Of a stretch of DNA of 12,046 nucleotides, positions 1-6,038 are shown piece by piece (the first letter of the stretch is position 1; every line of letters starts with the position of its first letter). Below the pieces are notes generated by a model. The model did no database searches. It saw only the letters and a program-made list of their open reading frames with translations, and was not told the DNA's origin. The DNA is taken from assembly GCA_013043915.1 (NCBI GenBank), contig JABEVH010000029.1, positions 1 to 12,046 of the forward strand. The letters are read 5' to 3'. The stretch comes from Pseudomonadales bacterium. GTDB lineage: Bacteria > Pseudomonadota > Gammaproteobacteria > Pseudomonadales > Moraxellaceae. The position numbers were made by a program, and so were the translations under genes.

Positions 1-529
1 CGTGTAGGCTATCCCAGTACAGCGGCCCCTTGTCTTCCAGGATGCGCAGATAATGAAGCACATCAAAGTAGGAACCCTGTAACTGCAGTGTGATGCGGTG
101 TCGATAAATCGGTTGTTTTTCGCTGCCAGCCAAGATTTCAGGTTGATGGCTTTCCATGCTGACGATGCGTACATGTTGCTGGCTGGCAAGAACGCTTTCA
201 ATGAGATTTAACATGACACTCGGACTGACCAGGCGCTGCTGCCGGTCCTGCAACTGAGTGCGTAATTGTTGTAATCGCGGGTCGTAGGGGGAAGGATGCA
301 AGGCCTGTTGCTGTAGGGTAGCTATTTCTGCAGTTAAAGTTTGCGTGCGCTGGTATATGTTTTTAAGTTCACCTTCCTGCCGATGCAGAGACTGGTACTG
401 GCGGCTTAGTTGATCGAAGCTCACCGCAGCTGACAGTACAATAGGCATTAAGCACACGAGCAGCCGCTCGCGCAGAGAAAGTTGTTTTAACTTCTCGTTC
501 CAGCCGTTCAGGGTATCTTGCCAACGCAT
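1..529 (-). CDS. mshJ: MSHA pilus biogenesis protein MshJ (PilO-like), C-terminal part cut off by window edge
   Basis: The reading frame opens with ATG at 529 and stays open to base 1, so about 176 N-terminal residues are visible and the end is missing. It begins MRWQDTLNGW, then has a hydrophobic segment (about residues 20-37, RERLLVCLMPIVLSAAV), then a Gln/Leu-rich heptad-like stretch typical of a periplasmic coiled coil, and a PilO-like domain ending near LHYLRILEDKGPLYWD. PilO-type proteins form an inner-membrane heterodimer with PilN-type partners. That dimer links the pilus motor to the secretin. The start is one base after the TGA of the PilN-like gene and has a very strong AGGGGGG site seven bases upstream, so the genes are translated together. 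The choice of MSHA rather than another type IVa pilus rests on its MshI-like neighbour. No other pilus gene is visible to test it. Confidence 0.8.
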   Translation of the reverse strand, partial: MRWQDTLNGWNEKLKQLSLRERLLVCLMPIVLSAAVSFDQLSRQYQSLHRQEGELKNIYQRTQTLTAEIATLQQQALHPSPYDPRLQQLRTQLQDRQQRLVSPSVMLNLIESVLASQQHVRIVSMESHQPEILAGSEKQPIYRHRITLQLQGSYFDVLHYLRILEDKGPLYWDSLH

Positions 530-530
530 A

Positions 531-1112
531 TCAGGTCCCCCCTACGCTATCGAGGGCAAAGCTGGGATTACCTTCTGCTGTACGTTTGACCTGAAGATGG
601 TATACCTGTCGGGCAGGTAATTCATGGGCGCTGCGTAAATGAGCTATGTAATCGGGAAGAAGGCGCGTATCCAAGCACAAACCCTGAAGATGAACCCCCA
701 AGTTAGCTGAATTGTCCAGCCGAATATCCTTCAGCCATAGCCCCGATTGGCTGATTTGGGCAAGTGCTTGAAGTCGTTTGCTAAATCCGGTTCGGTAACG
801 GTCCATGTTGGCCAAGACCAGTAACTGTAGCTGGGTTGCCGATATTTGCTCTTCCCGGTCACGCAAGAACTTTGAAGGATCCAGGCGTTCCTGCCATTGA
901 GTCAGTGTCTCGGTAGTGGTCATTTCAGTAGCCTGCAAGGCCGTGATCTGGTGCGTGACGCGCTGCTGGCGATAATGCAGGTAGCTTGAGGCCAATACGG
1001 TAAAAACAACGATGACAACGAGTAATCCAAGGCAGATTTCAACACGCAGCAGTTCATCTGCCAGGGAAACTGGAGGACGTTGTAGCAGATCAATGTCTTG
1101 GCGAAGCGTCAT
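531..1112 (-). CDS. PilN-like inner-membrane protein of the MSHA pilus assembly complex
   Basis: This 193-residue protein has a short cytoplasmic N terminus, one transmembrane helix (about residues 24-46, EICLGLLVVIVVFTVLASSY), a helical region rich in Gln, Thr and Glu, and a C-terminal alpha/beta domain. This is the PilN layout. The cytoplasmic tail of PilN proteins contacts the PilM-type protein, and the periplasmic part pairs with the PilO-type protein. Its place between MshI and MshJ fits the usual I-I2-J order of MSHA loci. The start ATG overlaps the mshI stop as ATGA and has a GGAG site six bases upstream, which implies translational coupling. The sequence is divergent. The call rests on topology, size and gene order more than on conserved residues. 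Confidence 0.75.
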   Translation of the reverse strand: MTLRQDIDLLQRPPVSLADELLRVEICLGLLVVIVVFTVLASSYLHYRQQRVTHQITALQATEMTTTETLTQWQERLDPSKFLRDREEQISATQLQLLVLANMDRYRTGFSKRLQALAQISQSGLWLKDIRLDNSANLGVHLQGLCLDTRLLPDYIAHLRSAHELPARQVYHLQVKRTAEGNPSFALDSVGGT

Positions 1113-2011
1113 TCCACGCTCCCCAAGGCAGCTCCTAGTGCTACCGCCTCATCAGCGGCAGAACCGCTTAATTCACCTTGAACCAGGTGCTGAATATCAA
1201 GCACAGAAACAGCGGGTGTCATATTTTGATCCAGATAGGTAGCAAGCTCGGCAGATTTGATATGTGGAGAAATCAAAACGCGTCGGATAGTGCCTTTGCC
1301 AATCTGGCTTTCGTAGTAATCTAAGGAACGTTGTATCTCTAACAGAAGGTGATCAAAATCATCGGTTCCGCGCAAGCGTGACCATCCTACCGGGGCTTGT
1401 CGGGTCAGGTAGAGTTCACGGTGTTGCATCAAGCACATATGGCATTCGTTAATCCCCAGCATGACCAGAGCCCAGCTTTCAGATTCAGGGACAATGCGCT
1501 GCCCCACATGCAGGCTAGCTACTTCGGGGATGGTGATCCGCATCAGTGCGAGAGGAAGCCGGGCAAAGACCTGGTCAAAACTGCTAATCAAGGGACGAGG
1601 GCAGGCGGCCACATAGGCCATAGGTTGCCGCCCACGGTAGGCATCTTCAGGCAAGGCAAAGGCATCCAAAGCGGCCTCTGCAGGGTCATAAGTCAACATA
1701 TCTGCGACTTTCCAGCGCAGCGCATCAGCCAGTTCAGTTTCGGGAACGGAAGGGGCTTCTGCCAGTAACAGCTGATAATTGCCCGGAGGTAGCACCAGAT
1801 GTACCTGACTGTTGGCTATTCCAGGGGTATTGAGTAGCTCCAGCAGGACTTCGCCAAGTTCGCGGTTGTTGAGCATGATAGCCCCACTTCCCAATATAGA
1901 GGGTGGCGCCCCCGGTTGTATCAGAACCCAGCTCAGGCTGTGCGTAGACAGCACCAAACCCAGCCGGGAATGGCCAGACTTTTTCCACAATGTCCGGAAG
2001 CTAGGCAGCAT
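1109..2011 (-). CDS. mshI: MSHA biogenesis protein MshI (PilM-like, actin-fold)
   Basis: This 300-residue soluble protein of the PilM/MshI group is probably the cytoplasmic ring component of the pilus alignment complex. The diagnostic central stretch is near residues 75-105 (LVLPPGNYQLLLAEAPSVPE followed by ELADALRWKVADML), the pattern I associate with MshI and its YxLL...AP..P...L..A..W+ signature. Later come a strand-rich part (WALVMLGINECHMCLM) and a helix (LLLEIQRSLDYYESQIG) matching the PilM second lobe. The C terminus AVALGAALG resembles the end of actin-like PilM folds. The start has AGGA six bases upstream. It is the first gene of a minus-strand operon that continues through the PilN-like and MshJ genes. 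The mshH/csrD-type gene often found upstream in Vibrio is absent here. Confidence 0.82.
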   Translation of the reverse strand: MLPSFRTLWKKSGHSRLGLVLSTHSLSWVLIQPGAPPSILGSGAIMLNNRELGEVLLELLNTPGIANSQVHLVLPPGNYQLLLAEAPSVPETELADALRWKVADMLTYDPAEAALDAFALPEDAYRGRQPMAYVAACPRPLISSFDQVFARLPLALMRITIPEVASLHVGQRIVPESESWALVMLGINECHMCLMQHRELYLTRQAPVGWSRLRGTDDFDHLLLEIQRSLDYYESQIGKGTIRRVLISPHIKSAELATYLDQNMTPAVSVLDIQHLVQGELSGSAADEAVALGAALGSVE

Positions 2012-2297
2012 GCGCCATCCTGATGATAACCTATGCTAAAGACTAGCAGAACCTTAGAACGATGTGATGGGAGTTTAAGATTCTTTATGCCTGCCAGCGT
2101 GGGCAAGAGGGCGCTCATGGCCTGTCGGCCAGAATTGACCGGAGGGACGGCCAGAATTAGCAGATAAGAGGAGGTATTTGAAGTTTAGGGGGTTGCCATT
2201 GGTCGCCAGCACCCGTGAGTGAGCTTGTGTTTCCCTCAGGCAGGCATAGCCTGAAATGGCGGGGATGGTCCGCATGAATGTGTATGAGGGAACTACC
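2012..2297. other. Intergenic region between the MSHA operon and a small membrane protein gene
   Basis: This 286-base region separates two divergent transcription units and must hold both promoters, though I cannot pick convincing -35/-10 pairs. It contains an 11-bp direct repeat (2126-2136 and 2148-2158), a 5-bp-arm hairpin TGGCC-TGTC-GGCCA (2118-2131) overlapping the first copy, and an isolated AGGAGGT (2169-2175) with no ATG behind it. Near the small gene are two further hairpins, TCAGGC/GCCTGA (2236-2254) and GCGG/CCGC (2259-2273). Reading frames inside it are short and lack protein-like character. Confidence 0.6.
2126..2158. repeat. Tandem 11-bp direct repeat CGGCCAGAATT with 22-bp period
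   Basis: CGGCCAGAATT occurs at 2126-2136 and exactly again at 2148-2158. The start-to-start distance is 22 bp, two helical turns, so both copies face the same side of the DNA. Flanking bases differ on both sides, so the identity is confined to the 11 bases. It lies in the divergent mshI/small-gene region and looks like a paired protein-binding site. No regulator is identified. Confidence 0.5.
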
Positions 2298-2540
2298 ATG
2301 ATAAAATCAATGATTCAACATGAGCATCACGTATCCAAGTTCATAGGCCCCAATGGATTGGTATGGTCTGTCGGGAGCTTAGTTTGTTTCGGGTTAGCCT
2401 TATTTTTTTTCATGATCTCCTGGTTCAGTGGAGGTAACGGTTATATAAATACCTTGGGTGGACAAACAACCCTGTTGGTATTGATGGTTGGCATGGTGCT
2501 TTCAGTCATTATGGTGGTGATTGAAAAGAAAAAACGCTGA
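2298..2540 (+). CDS. Small two-helix membrane protein, function unknown
   Basis: I do not recognise this 80-residue protein. It has a short polar N terminus (MIKSMIQHEHHVSKF), a transmembrane helix at about residues 21-44 (VWSVGSLVCFGLALFFFMISWF), a Gly/Asn-rich turn (SGGNGYINTLGGQ), a second helix at about 53-74 (LLVLMVGMVLSVIMVVI) and a basic tail EKKKR. By the positive-inside rule the tail should be cytoplasmic. An upstream in-frame ATG at 2256 has no ribosome site, whereas ATG 2298 has AGGGA seven bases before it, so 2298 is chosen. trmL follows 43 bases downstream on the same strand with no terminator between them, so they may share a transcript. The gene looks slightly A+T richer than its neighbours. 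Confidence 0.65.
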   Translation: MIKSMIQHEHHVSKFIGPNGLVWSVGSLVCFGLALFFFMISWFSGGNGYINTLGGQTTLLVLMVGMVLSVIMVVIEKKKR

Positions 2541-2583
2541 CGGGTTGATGCCTTGATTCAGGGATAAGTAGACGGAATATTCC

Positions 2584-3048
2584 ATGATGCATGTTGTACT
2601 TTTTCAGCCTGAAATCCCTGGAAATACAGGCAATATTATTCGCTTATGTGCCAATACCGGGGCACATTTGCATCTGATAGAGCCGCTGGGATTCACCATG
2701 GATGATAAGCGATTGCGCCGGGCGGGGTTAGATTATCACGAGTGGGCACCGGTAAAGCGCTGGCCTGATCTAGATTCGTGCCTGGCGGCTTGTCCTGATC
2801 TTGCCGTGTATGCGCTGAGCACACGATCTAGCATGAACTTAGATCAGGACAAGGCGGGTCGTGACATTATTTTGCTGTTCGGGCCTGAAACTAGAGGGTT
2901 ACCGCCTGAGGCATTACAACATCCGCGTATCACGCACAGGGTGCGCTTGCCTATGCGCCCTGAGAGTCGCAGTCTCAACCTCTCCAATGCCGTAGCAGTA
3001 GTGGTCTACGAACTGTGGCGTCAACAGGGCTACCCGGGCGCAGGCTAA
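2584..3048 (+). CDS. trmL: tRNA (cytidine/uridine(34)-2'-O)-methyltransferase TrmL
   Basis: This is a SPOUT-class methyltransferase that uses S-adenosylmethionine to methylate the 2'-OH of wobble base 34 in tRNA-Leu isoacceptors. At 154 residues it is the compact, domain-only size of TrmL (formerly YibK), without the extra RNA-binding domain of larger SpoU enzymes. The three SPOUT motifs are visible: PEIPGNTGNIIRLCANTGA (residues 9-27), LLFGPETRGLP (about 98-108), and the knot-forming LPMRPESRSLNLSNAVAVVV near the end. ATG 2584 is six bases after GGAA and is preferred; ATG 2587 would also work. Its stop lies four bases from that of the convergent secB. In E. coli the same gene is close to yibN-grxC-secB, so the linkage is old. 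Confidence 0.93.
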   Translation: MMHVVLFQPEIPGNTGNIIRLCANTGAHLHLIEPLGFTMDDKRLRRAGLDYHEWAPVKRWPDLDSCLAACPDLAVYALSTRSSMNLDQDKAGRDIILLFGPETRGLPPEALQHPRITHRVRLPMRPESRSLNLSNAVAVVVYELWRQQGYPGAG

Positions 3049-3052
3049 CTGT

Positions 3053-3523
3053 TTACTGCAAGGCAGTCGTGTTTTCTTCAGCCATCTGGCGCTGACGTTC
3101 AGCCATGACGGCATCAAAATTAATGGGTGCAAGCAGCAGTTGGGGAAAAGAGCCGCGAGCTACGATATCAGCGACGGCTTCGCGCGCAAAGGGAAATAGT
3201 ATATTGGGGCAGTAACTGCCGAGTAAGCCGGGCAGATTGCTTTCAGGGATATTCTCGAGCAGGAAAATGCCCGCTTGTTTGAGCTCTACCAGAAATGCTG
3301 TGCTGCCATTATTGACGGCAGTGACGGTCAGCGATAGGACTATTTCGTAGTTGCCGCCCTCAATATGATTAGACTCCGTCGCCAGCTGTATATTGATTTC
3401 AGGCTGCCACGGTGCCAAAAAAACCTGAGGAGAGCTCGGTACTTCGAAGGAGGCATCTTTCAAATAGATGCGCTGTAAAGCAAATTGTCCTTGTGCCTGT
3501 GGTTGTTCTTGTTGATCAGACAT
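3053..3523 (-). CDS. secB: Protein-export chaperone SecB
   Basis: SecB is a homotetrameric cytoplasmic chaperone that keeps precursors unfolded and hands them to SecA. The 156-residue product matches the family length. It has an acidic/Gln-rich N terminus (MSDQQEQPQAQGQ), then FALQRIYLKDASFEVPSSPQ, the start of the SecB core. Further core sequence includes the LLGSYCPNILFPFAREAVAD stretch, a hallmark of the family, and FPQLLLAPINFDAVM. The open frame extends upstream to 3619 but there it lies inside grxC. ATG 3523 is chosen because it has AGGAAG upstream and gives the family N terminus. It is the last gene of the yibN-grxC-secB operon, with a 28-base gap after grxC. The gpsA gene that follows in E. 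coli is absent here. Confidence 0.95.
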   Translation of the reverse strand: MSDQQEQPQAQGQFALQRIYLKDASFEVPSSPQVFLAPWQPEINIQLATESNHIEGGNYEIVLSLTVTAVNNGSTAFLVELKQAGIFLLENIPESNLPGLLGSYCPNILFPFAREAVADIVARGSFPQLLLAPINFDAVMAERQRQMAEENTTALQ

Positions 3524-3551
3524 GATACTTCCTTTTATGGTTAGATAAAAT

Positions 3552-3815
3552 TCATTCTTGATGCAAAGCGAGAAGTCTGTCGAGCTCTCCACGGCGGTCA
3601 AGTTCATGCAGATCATCACTGCCGCCTATGGGTTGATCGCCAATAAATATCTGGGGGACCGTACGTTTTCCGGTCTTTTCAATCAACCATGCTCTACGAT
3701 CATGATCCTGGCTTACATCCACTTCACTAAAGGATACGCCTTTACGGGTGAGCAAGGCTTTTGCGCGCACACAGTAAGGGCATATGGGGGTGGTATAAAC
3801 CGTAACTTCGACCAT
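3552..3815 (-). CDS. grxC: Glutaredoxin 3 (GrxC)
   Basis: This 87-residue thioredoxin-fold oxidoreductase reduces disulfides and glutathione mixed disulfides using glutathione. The dithiol active site CPYC is at residues 12-15, in the context VYTTPICPYCVRAK. The cis-proline loop TVPQIFI is at 52-58 and the GG glutathione-binding element at 64-65 (IGGSDDL). All are in family positions. An open frame continues upstream to 3923, but that part overlaps the rhodanese gene in another frame. ATG 3815 has a GGAGGA site and gives the standard length. It lies between yibN and secB with 28-base gaps on both sides, as in other gammaproteobacteria. Its substrate glutathione depends on gshA, encoded about 5 kb away. 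Confidence 0.95.
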   Translation of the reverse strand: MVEVTVYTTPICPYCVRAKALLTRKGVSFSEVDVSQDHDRRAWLIEKTGKRTVPQIFIGDQPIGGSDDLHELDRRGELDRLLALHQE

Positions 3816-3843
3816 GTCGGTTTTCCTCCGGTAGTCTATCGGG

Positions 3844-4257
3844 TCAGGTAACCAAGGGTAAGCCATCCTGCTTCCAGCGCGTAATACCGCCTTCAAGCCG
3901 AGTGACCTGAGCAAATCCTGCATTGCGTAGCATCAAGCCAGCAGGACCCGCCGTAACGCCCGTGTTACAAACCAGAATCAGGGGCTGTCCTGCATATTTT
4001 TGCAAGGAGGTCAGGCCTTGTGTCAATTCGTTATAGGGGACGTTCACCGACTGGGCAATATGTCCCCGAGAAAAATCAGCGGAAGAGCGTAGATCTAAAA
4101 TGACAGCGTCGGCATGGTTGACTTGTTGGGTCAGTTCCTGAGCTGTAATCGTAGAAACAGCCCGCACCCGTTCTAGTAGCAGCCAAGCAAAGATAAGAAC
4201 TATAAAAAGGCCGCTGAGTAACCAGTGATGTAAGATAAATTCGGGCAGATGTTCCAT
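3844..4257 (-). CDS. yibN: Membrane-anchored rhodanese-like protein (YibN type)
   Basis: The 137-residue protein has an N-terminal transmembrane anchor (about residues 12-29, WLLSGLFIVLIFAWLLL) followed by a single rhodanese domain. The domain shows AVILDLRSSADFSRGHI (about 51-67), the strand and cysteine loop LILVCNTGVTAG with candidate catalytic Cys97, and the closing LEGGITRWKQDGLPL. Rhodanese domains carry persulfide sulfur on the loop cysteine. The physiological acceptor of this family is not settled. Membrane anchoring next to secB suggests a role near protein export or insertion, which is inference. It opens the operon with grxC and secB. No Shine-Dalgarno sequence is visible before ATG 4257; a 12-bp palindrome occupies that place. 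Confidence 0.85.
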   Translation of the reverse strand: MEHLPEFILHHWLLSGLFIVLIFAWLLLERVRAVSTITAQELTQQVNHADAVILDLRSSADFSRGHIAQSVNVPYNELTQGLTSLQKYAGQPLILVCNTGVTAGPAGLMLRNAGFAQVTRLEGGITRWKQDGLPLVT

Positions 4258-4261
4258 AGAC

Positions 4262-4273
4262 GAATCATGATTC
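4262..4273. repeat. 12-bp perfect palindrome GAATCATGATTC in the yibN leader
   Basis: GAATCATGATTC equals its own reverse complement and ends four bases before the yibN ATG, where a ribosome-binding site would normally be. A -10-like TATACT lies about 17 bases further upstream, so the palindrome would fall just inside the transcript. It could be an operator or chance; nothing in the window identifies a binding protein. Confidence 0.4.
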
Positions 4274-4289
4274 TCATAGATGGGGCCCT

Positions 4290-4295
4290 AGTATA
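4290..4295 (-). promoter_or_regulatory. Possible -10 element of the yibN-grxC-secB operon
   Basis: Read on the minus strand, TATACT at 4295-4290 matches five of six bases of the sigma-70 -10 box and is placed for a transcript starting about 25-30 bases before the yibN ATG. No good -35 box lies 16-18 bases upstream, so the promoter may need an activator, or the match is chance. The 91-base gap after rsgA has room for an independent promoter. Confidence 0.3.
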
Positions 4296-4348
4296 CACGC
4301 AGTGCTGAGCTTTCGGCACCCAAGGTCGAATACGTTAGCATACCGGGC

Positions 4349-5359
4349 TCACGAGTTGGCTTCTGTGGTAGTCAGCATGGTCAAGAGGCTCTGTAATCGA
4401 CTTGCGTGTAGCCGGCCTTCGCTGACTGCAAGTTTCAGGGCACAACCTGGCTCCTGAAGATGCCGGCAATTACGGAAACGGCACGACCCCAGTAGGGGTC
4501 TTATCTCGATAAAGCCTTGAAGTATCTCCGTTGGAGTGAGCAGGCCCAAACCGAATTCACGTATGCCGGGTGAATCAATGAGATCTCCACCTCCCGGAAA
4601 GTGAAATAGCCGAGCTGTGGTGGTGGTGTGCTGACCTAGTCCTGAACGATCGGATAGTTCTTGGACTGCTTGTACAGTACCAGGAAGCAATGCATTGATC
4701 AGGGAGGATTTTCCAACACCAGATTGACCGACAAAGGCACTGACATGCCCCTTTAGTTCATCAGGCAGAGTGCCTAACTCGCCGCTCAGTGCCTGAGTGG
4801 TGATGCGGCGGTAACCCAGATCTTCATAGGTTTGTAGAAGTTCTCGTTGTGGTTCTCTCAGCAAGTCTTCTTTGTTTAGTACGAGCAGGGGAAGAAGCCC
4901 GGCAGCATGAGCAGCGACCAGATAATGATCAATTAAACGGGCTGAAGGTTCGGGTTGCGCTGCTAGCACAATCACCAGCTGGCTAATATTAGCGGCCACG
5001 GGTTTGCGTTGGCCATAAGCATCGGGTCGTTCCAGAAGGGTGCGACGTGGCAACAATGCACTGATCACGCCAGGCGTGGAGGCATCTAGGGAAGGTTGCC
5101 AAATGACTTCATCACCTGTCACCAAACCCTGCAGGTTGCTGCGTACATAGCAGCGTTGTGTCTGACTTTGGTCAAGTGCCTCAATGTCAAGTTGTGTGCC
5201 AAAGTGGGCCAATACTCGCCCTTGTAATTCCTGGCCAAGAGATCCTTGCACCAATAAGTCATCTGCGATCAGCCCTCGCTTTTCTGCGCGAGCAATGCGT
5301 TCTTGCTGTATGCGTTCTACCCGCCAGCGTTGTTGACGATTTAGTTTACGTCCGGCCAT
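4349..5359 (-). CDS. rsgA: Ribosome small-subunit-dependent GTPase RsgA
   Basis: RsgA is a late 30S maturation factor that releases assembly factors on GTP hydrolysis. The 336-residue protein shows the full family architecture: a basic N-terminal tail (MAGRKLNRQQRWRVERIQQE), an OB-fold (about residues 45-105), and a circularly permuted GTPase in which G4 NKED (162-165) comes before the P-loop GQSGVGKSS (211-219). G2 GQHTTTT (242-248) and G3 DSPG (262-265) follow. A zinc-binding domain ends the protein with Cys293, Cys298, His300 and Cys306. It diverges from orn across 110 bases, an arrangement shared with other gammaproteobacteria. A plausible promoter (GTGACA, 18 bases, TAGAAT) would give a leader of about 20 bases. 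The ribosome-binding site before ATG is weak (GAGAT). Confidence 0.95.
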   Translation of the reverse strand: MAGRKLNRQQRWRVERIQQERIARAEKRGLIADDLLVQGSLGQELQGRVLAHFGTQLDIEALDQSQTQRCYVRSNLQGLVTGDEVIWQPSLDASTPGVISALLPRRTLLERPDAYGQRKPVAANISQLVIVLAAQPEPSARLIDHYLVAAHAAGLLPLLVLNKEDLLREPQRELLQTYEDLGYRRITTQALSGELGTLPDELKGHVSAFVGQSGVGKSSLINALLPGTVQAVQELSDRSGLGQHTTTTARLFHFPGGGDLIDSPGIREFGLGLLTPTEILQGFIEIRPLLGSCRFRNCRHLQEPGCALKLAVSEGRLHASRLQSLLTMLTTTEANS

Positions 5360-5385
5360 GAGTATCTCGAGATGACTGAAGGTCG

Positions 5386-5415
5386 ATTCTAGGCGTGCTT
5401 GGGTGATCTTGTCAC
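5386..5415 (-). promoter_or_regulatory. Probable sigma-70 promoter of rsgA
   Basis: On the minus strand GTGACA (5415-5410) and TAGAAT (5391-5386) are separated by 18 bases, each matching consensus at five of six positions. The predicted start near 5379 gives a leader of about 20 bases. The -35 lies inside an inverted repeat shared with the orn side. Confidence 0.5.
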
Positions 5416-5418
5416 CCA
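5400..5418. repeat. Inverted repeat TGGGTGA-TCTTG-TCACCCA between rsgA and orn
   Basis: Perfect 7-bp arms flank a 5-base centre in the divergent promoter region, covering the predicted rsgA -35 box and a TTGTCA on the orn strand. No U-run follows on either strand, so it is not an intrinsic terminator. An operator for both genes is the simplest regulatory reading. Confidence 0.45.
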
Positions 5419-5432
5419 GCTAGGCATGAGTC

Positions 5433-5441
5433 TGCTAAACT
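5433..5441 (+). promoter_or_regulatory. Possible extended -10 promoter of orn
   Basis: TG-C-TAAACT forms an extended -10 (TGn plus four of six -10 positions). The start would be near 5448, leaving about 22 bases before the orn ATG with its AAGGAG site. The TTGTCA upstream is 21 bases away, too far for a standard -35, so the extended -10 would carry the promoter. Confidence 0.3.
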
Positions 5442-5469
5442 GGCGGCAATTATTGAAGGAGTTTGTCGT

Positions 5470-6024
5470 ATGAATGCCTCCAAAGAAGGCAATCTGATCT
5501 GGATCGATCTGGAAATGACTGGACTCAATCCGGACCAGGATCGCATTATTGAAATGGCTACGATTATTACGGATAGCCACTTGAATGTATTGAGTGAAGG
5601 GCCGATCCTGACGGTGCATCAGAAAGATACGGTGCTTAATGCCATGGATGAGTGGAATACACGTCAACATGGTTCTTCGGGACTGACGGACCGCGTTCGG
5701 CGTAGTCCGCTTGATGAAGCTACTGCAGAGGAGCAGATGCTGGATTTTCTGCAAAGATTTGTTGAGCCGCGTAAATCCCCCATGTGTGGTAACTCCATTT
5801 GCCAGGATCGTCGTTTCCTCTATCGGTATATGCCACGCCTAGAGGCTATTTTTCATTATCGTAATTTGGATGTCAGCACGGTTAAGGAATTGGCGTATCG
5901 CTGGCACCCTGAGATTATGCGTGGTGTTCATAAAAAAAGTTCACACTTGGCGATTGAGGACATACGTGATTCCATCGAAGAGCTGCGTTACTACCGCCAG
6001 TATTTTTTCAGGATGCCGAGTTAA
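5470..6024 (+). CDS. orn: Oligoribonuclease Orn
   Basis: Orn is a dimeric DEDD-family 3'-5' exoribonuclease that finishes RNA decay by cleaving dinucleotides, including pGpG from c-di-GMP turnover. The 184-residue product has all catalytic residues: Asp13 and Glu15 in WIDLEMTGL, Asp113 in CQDRRF, and His159 and Asp164 in HLAIEDIRDSI (DEDDh type). Length and ends match the family. AAGGAG lies eight bases before ATG 5470. It faces rsgA across a shared promoter region and converges with queG, with only 14 bases between the stops. Clearing pGpG indirectly affects c-di-GMP signalling, which controls MSHA pili in several gammaproteobacteria. A functional tie to the msh genes in this window is inference only. 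Confidence 0.96.
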   Translation: MNASKEGNLIWIDLEMTGLNPDQDRIIEMATIITDSHLNVLSEGPILTVHQKDTVLNAMDEWNTRQHGSSGLTDRVRRSPLDEATAEEQMLDFLQRFVEPRKSPMCGNSICQDRRFLYRYMPRLEAIFHYRNLDVSTVKELAYRWHPEIMRGVHKKSSHLAIEDIRDSIEELRYYRQYFFRMPS

Positions 6025-6038
6025 TAGGCTAAAAGACA

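Noticed and set aside
1397..1768. Plus-strand frame of 123 codons opposite mshI
   Set aside because: It is antisense to a well-supported gene, has no ribosome-binding site and no family-like motifs; it looks like a shadow frame.
2075..2299. Minus-strand 74-codon frame in the msh/small-gene intergenic region
   Set aside because: No ribosome site and a residue composition without hydrophobic core or motif. It spans the direct repeats and hairpins that look regulatory.
3524..3619. Upstream extension of secB to an ATG at 3619
   Set aside because: That segment lies within grxC in another frame and has no SecB-like residues. ATG 3523 has AGGAAG and gives the family length.
3816..3923. Upstream extension of grxC to 3923
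   Set aside because: It overlaps the rhodanese gene. ATG 3815 has GGAGGA and yields the normal glutaredoxin N terminus.
4302..4319. Hairpin GTGCTGA-GCTT-TCGGCAC as an rsgA terminator
   Set aside because: On the minus strand, where rsgA is transcribed, the stem has a C-A mismatch and no U-run follows.
5389..5754. Minus-strand 121-codon frame opposite orn
   Set aside because: It is a shadow of orn. The stretch of orn it covers, on the other strand, includes the conserved Asp13 and Glu15.
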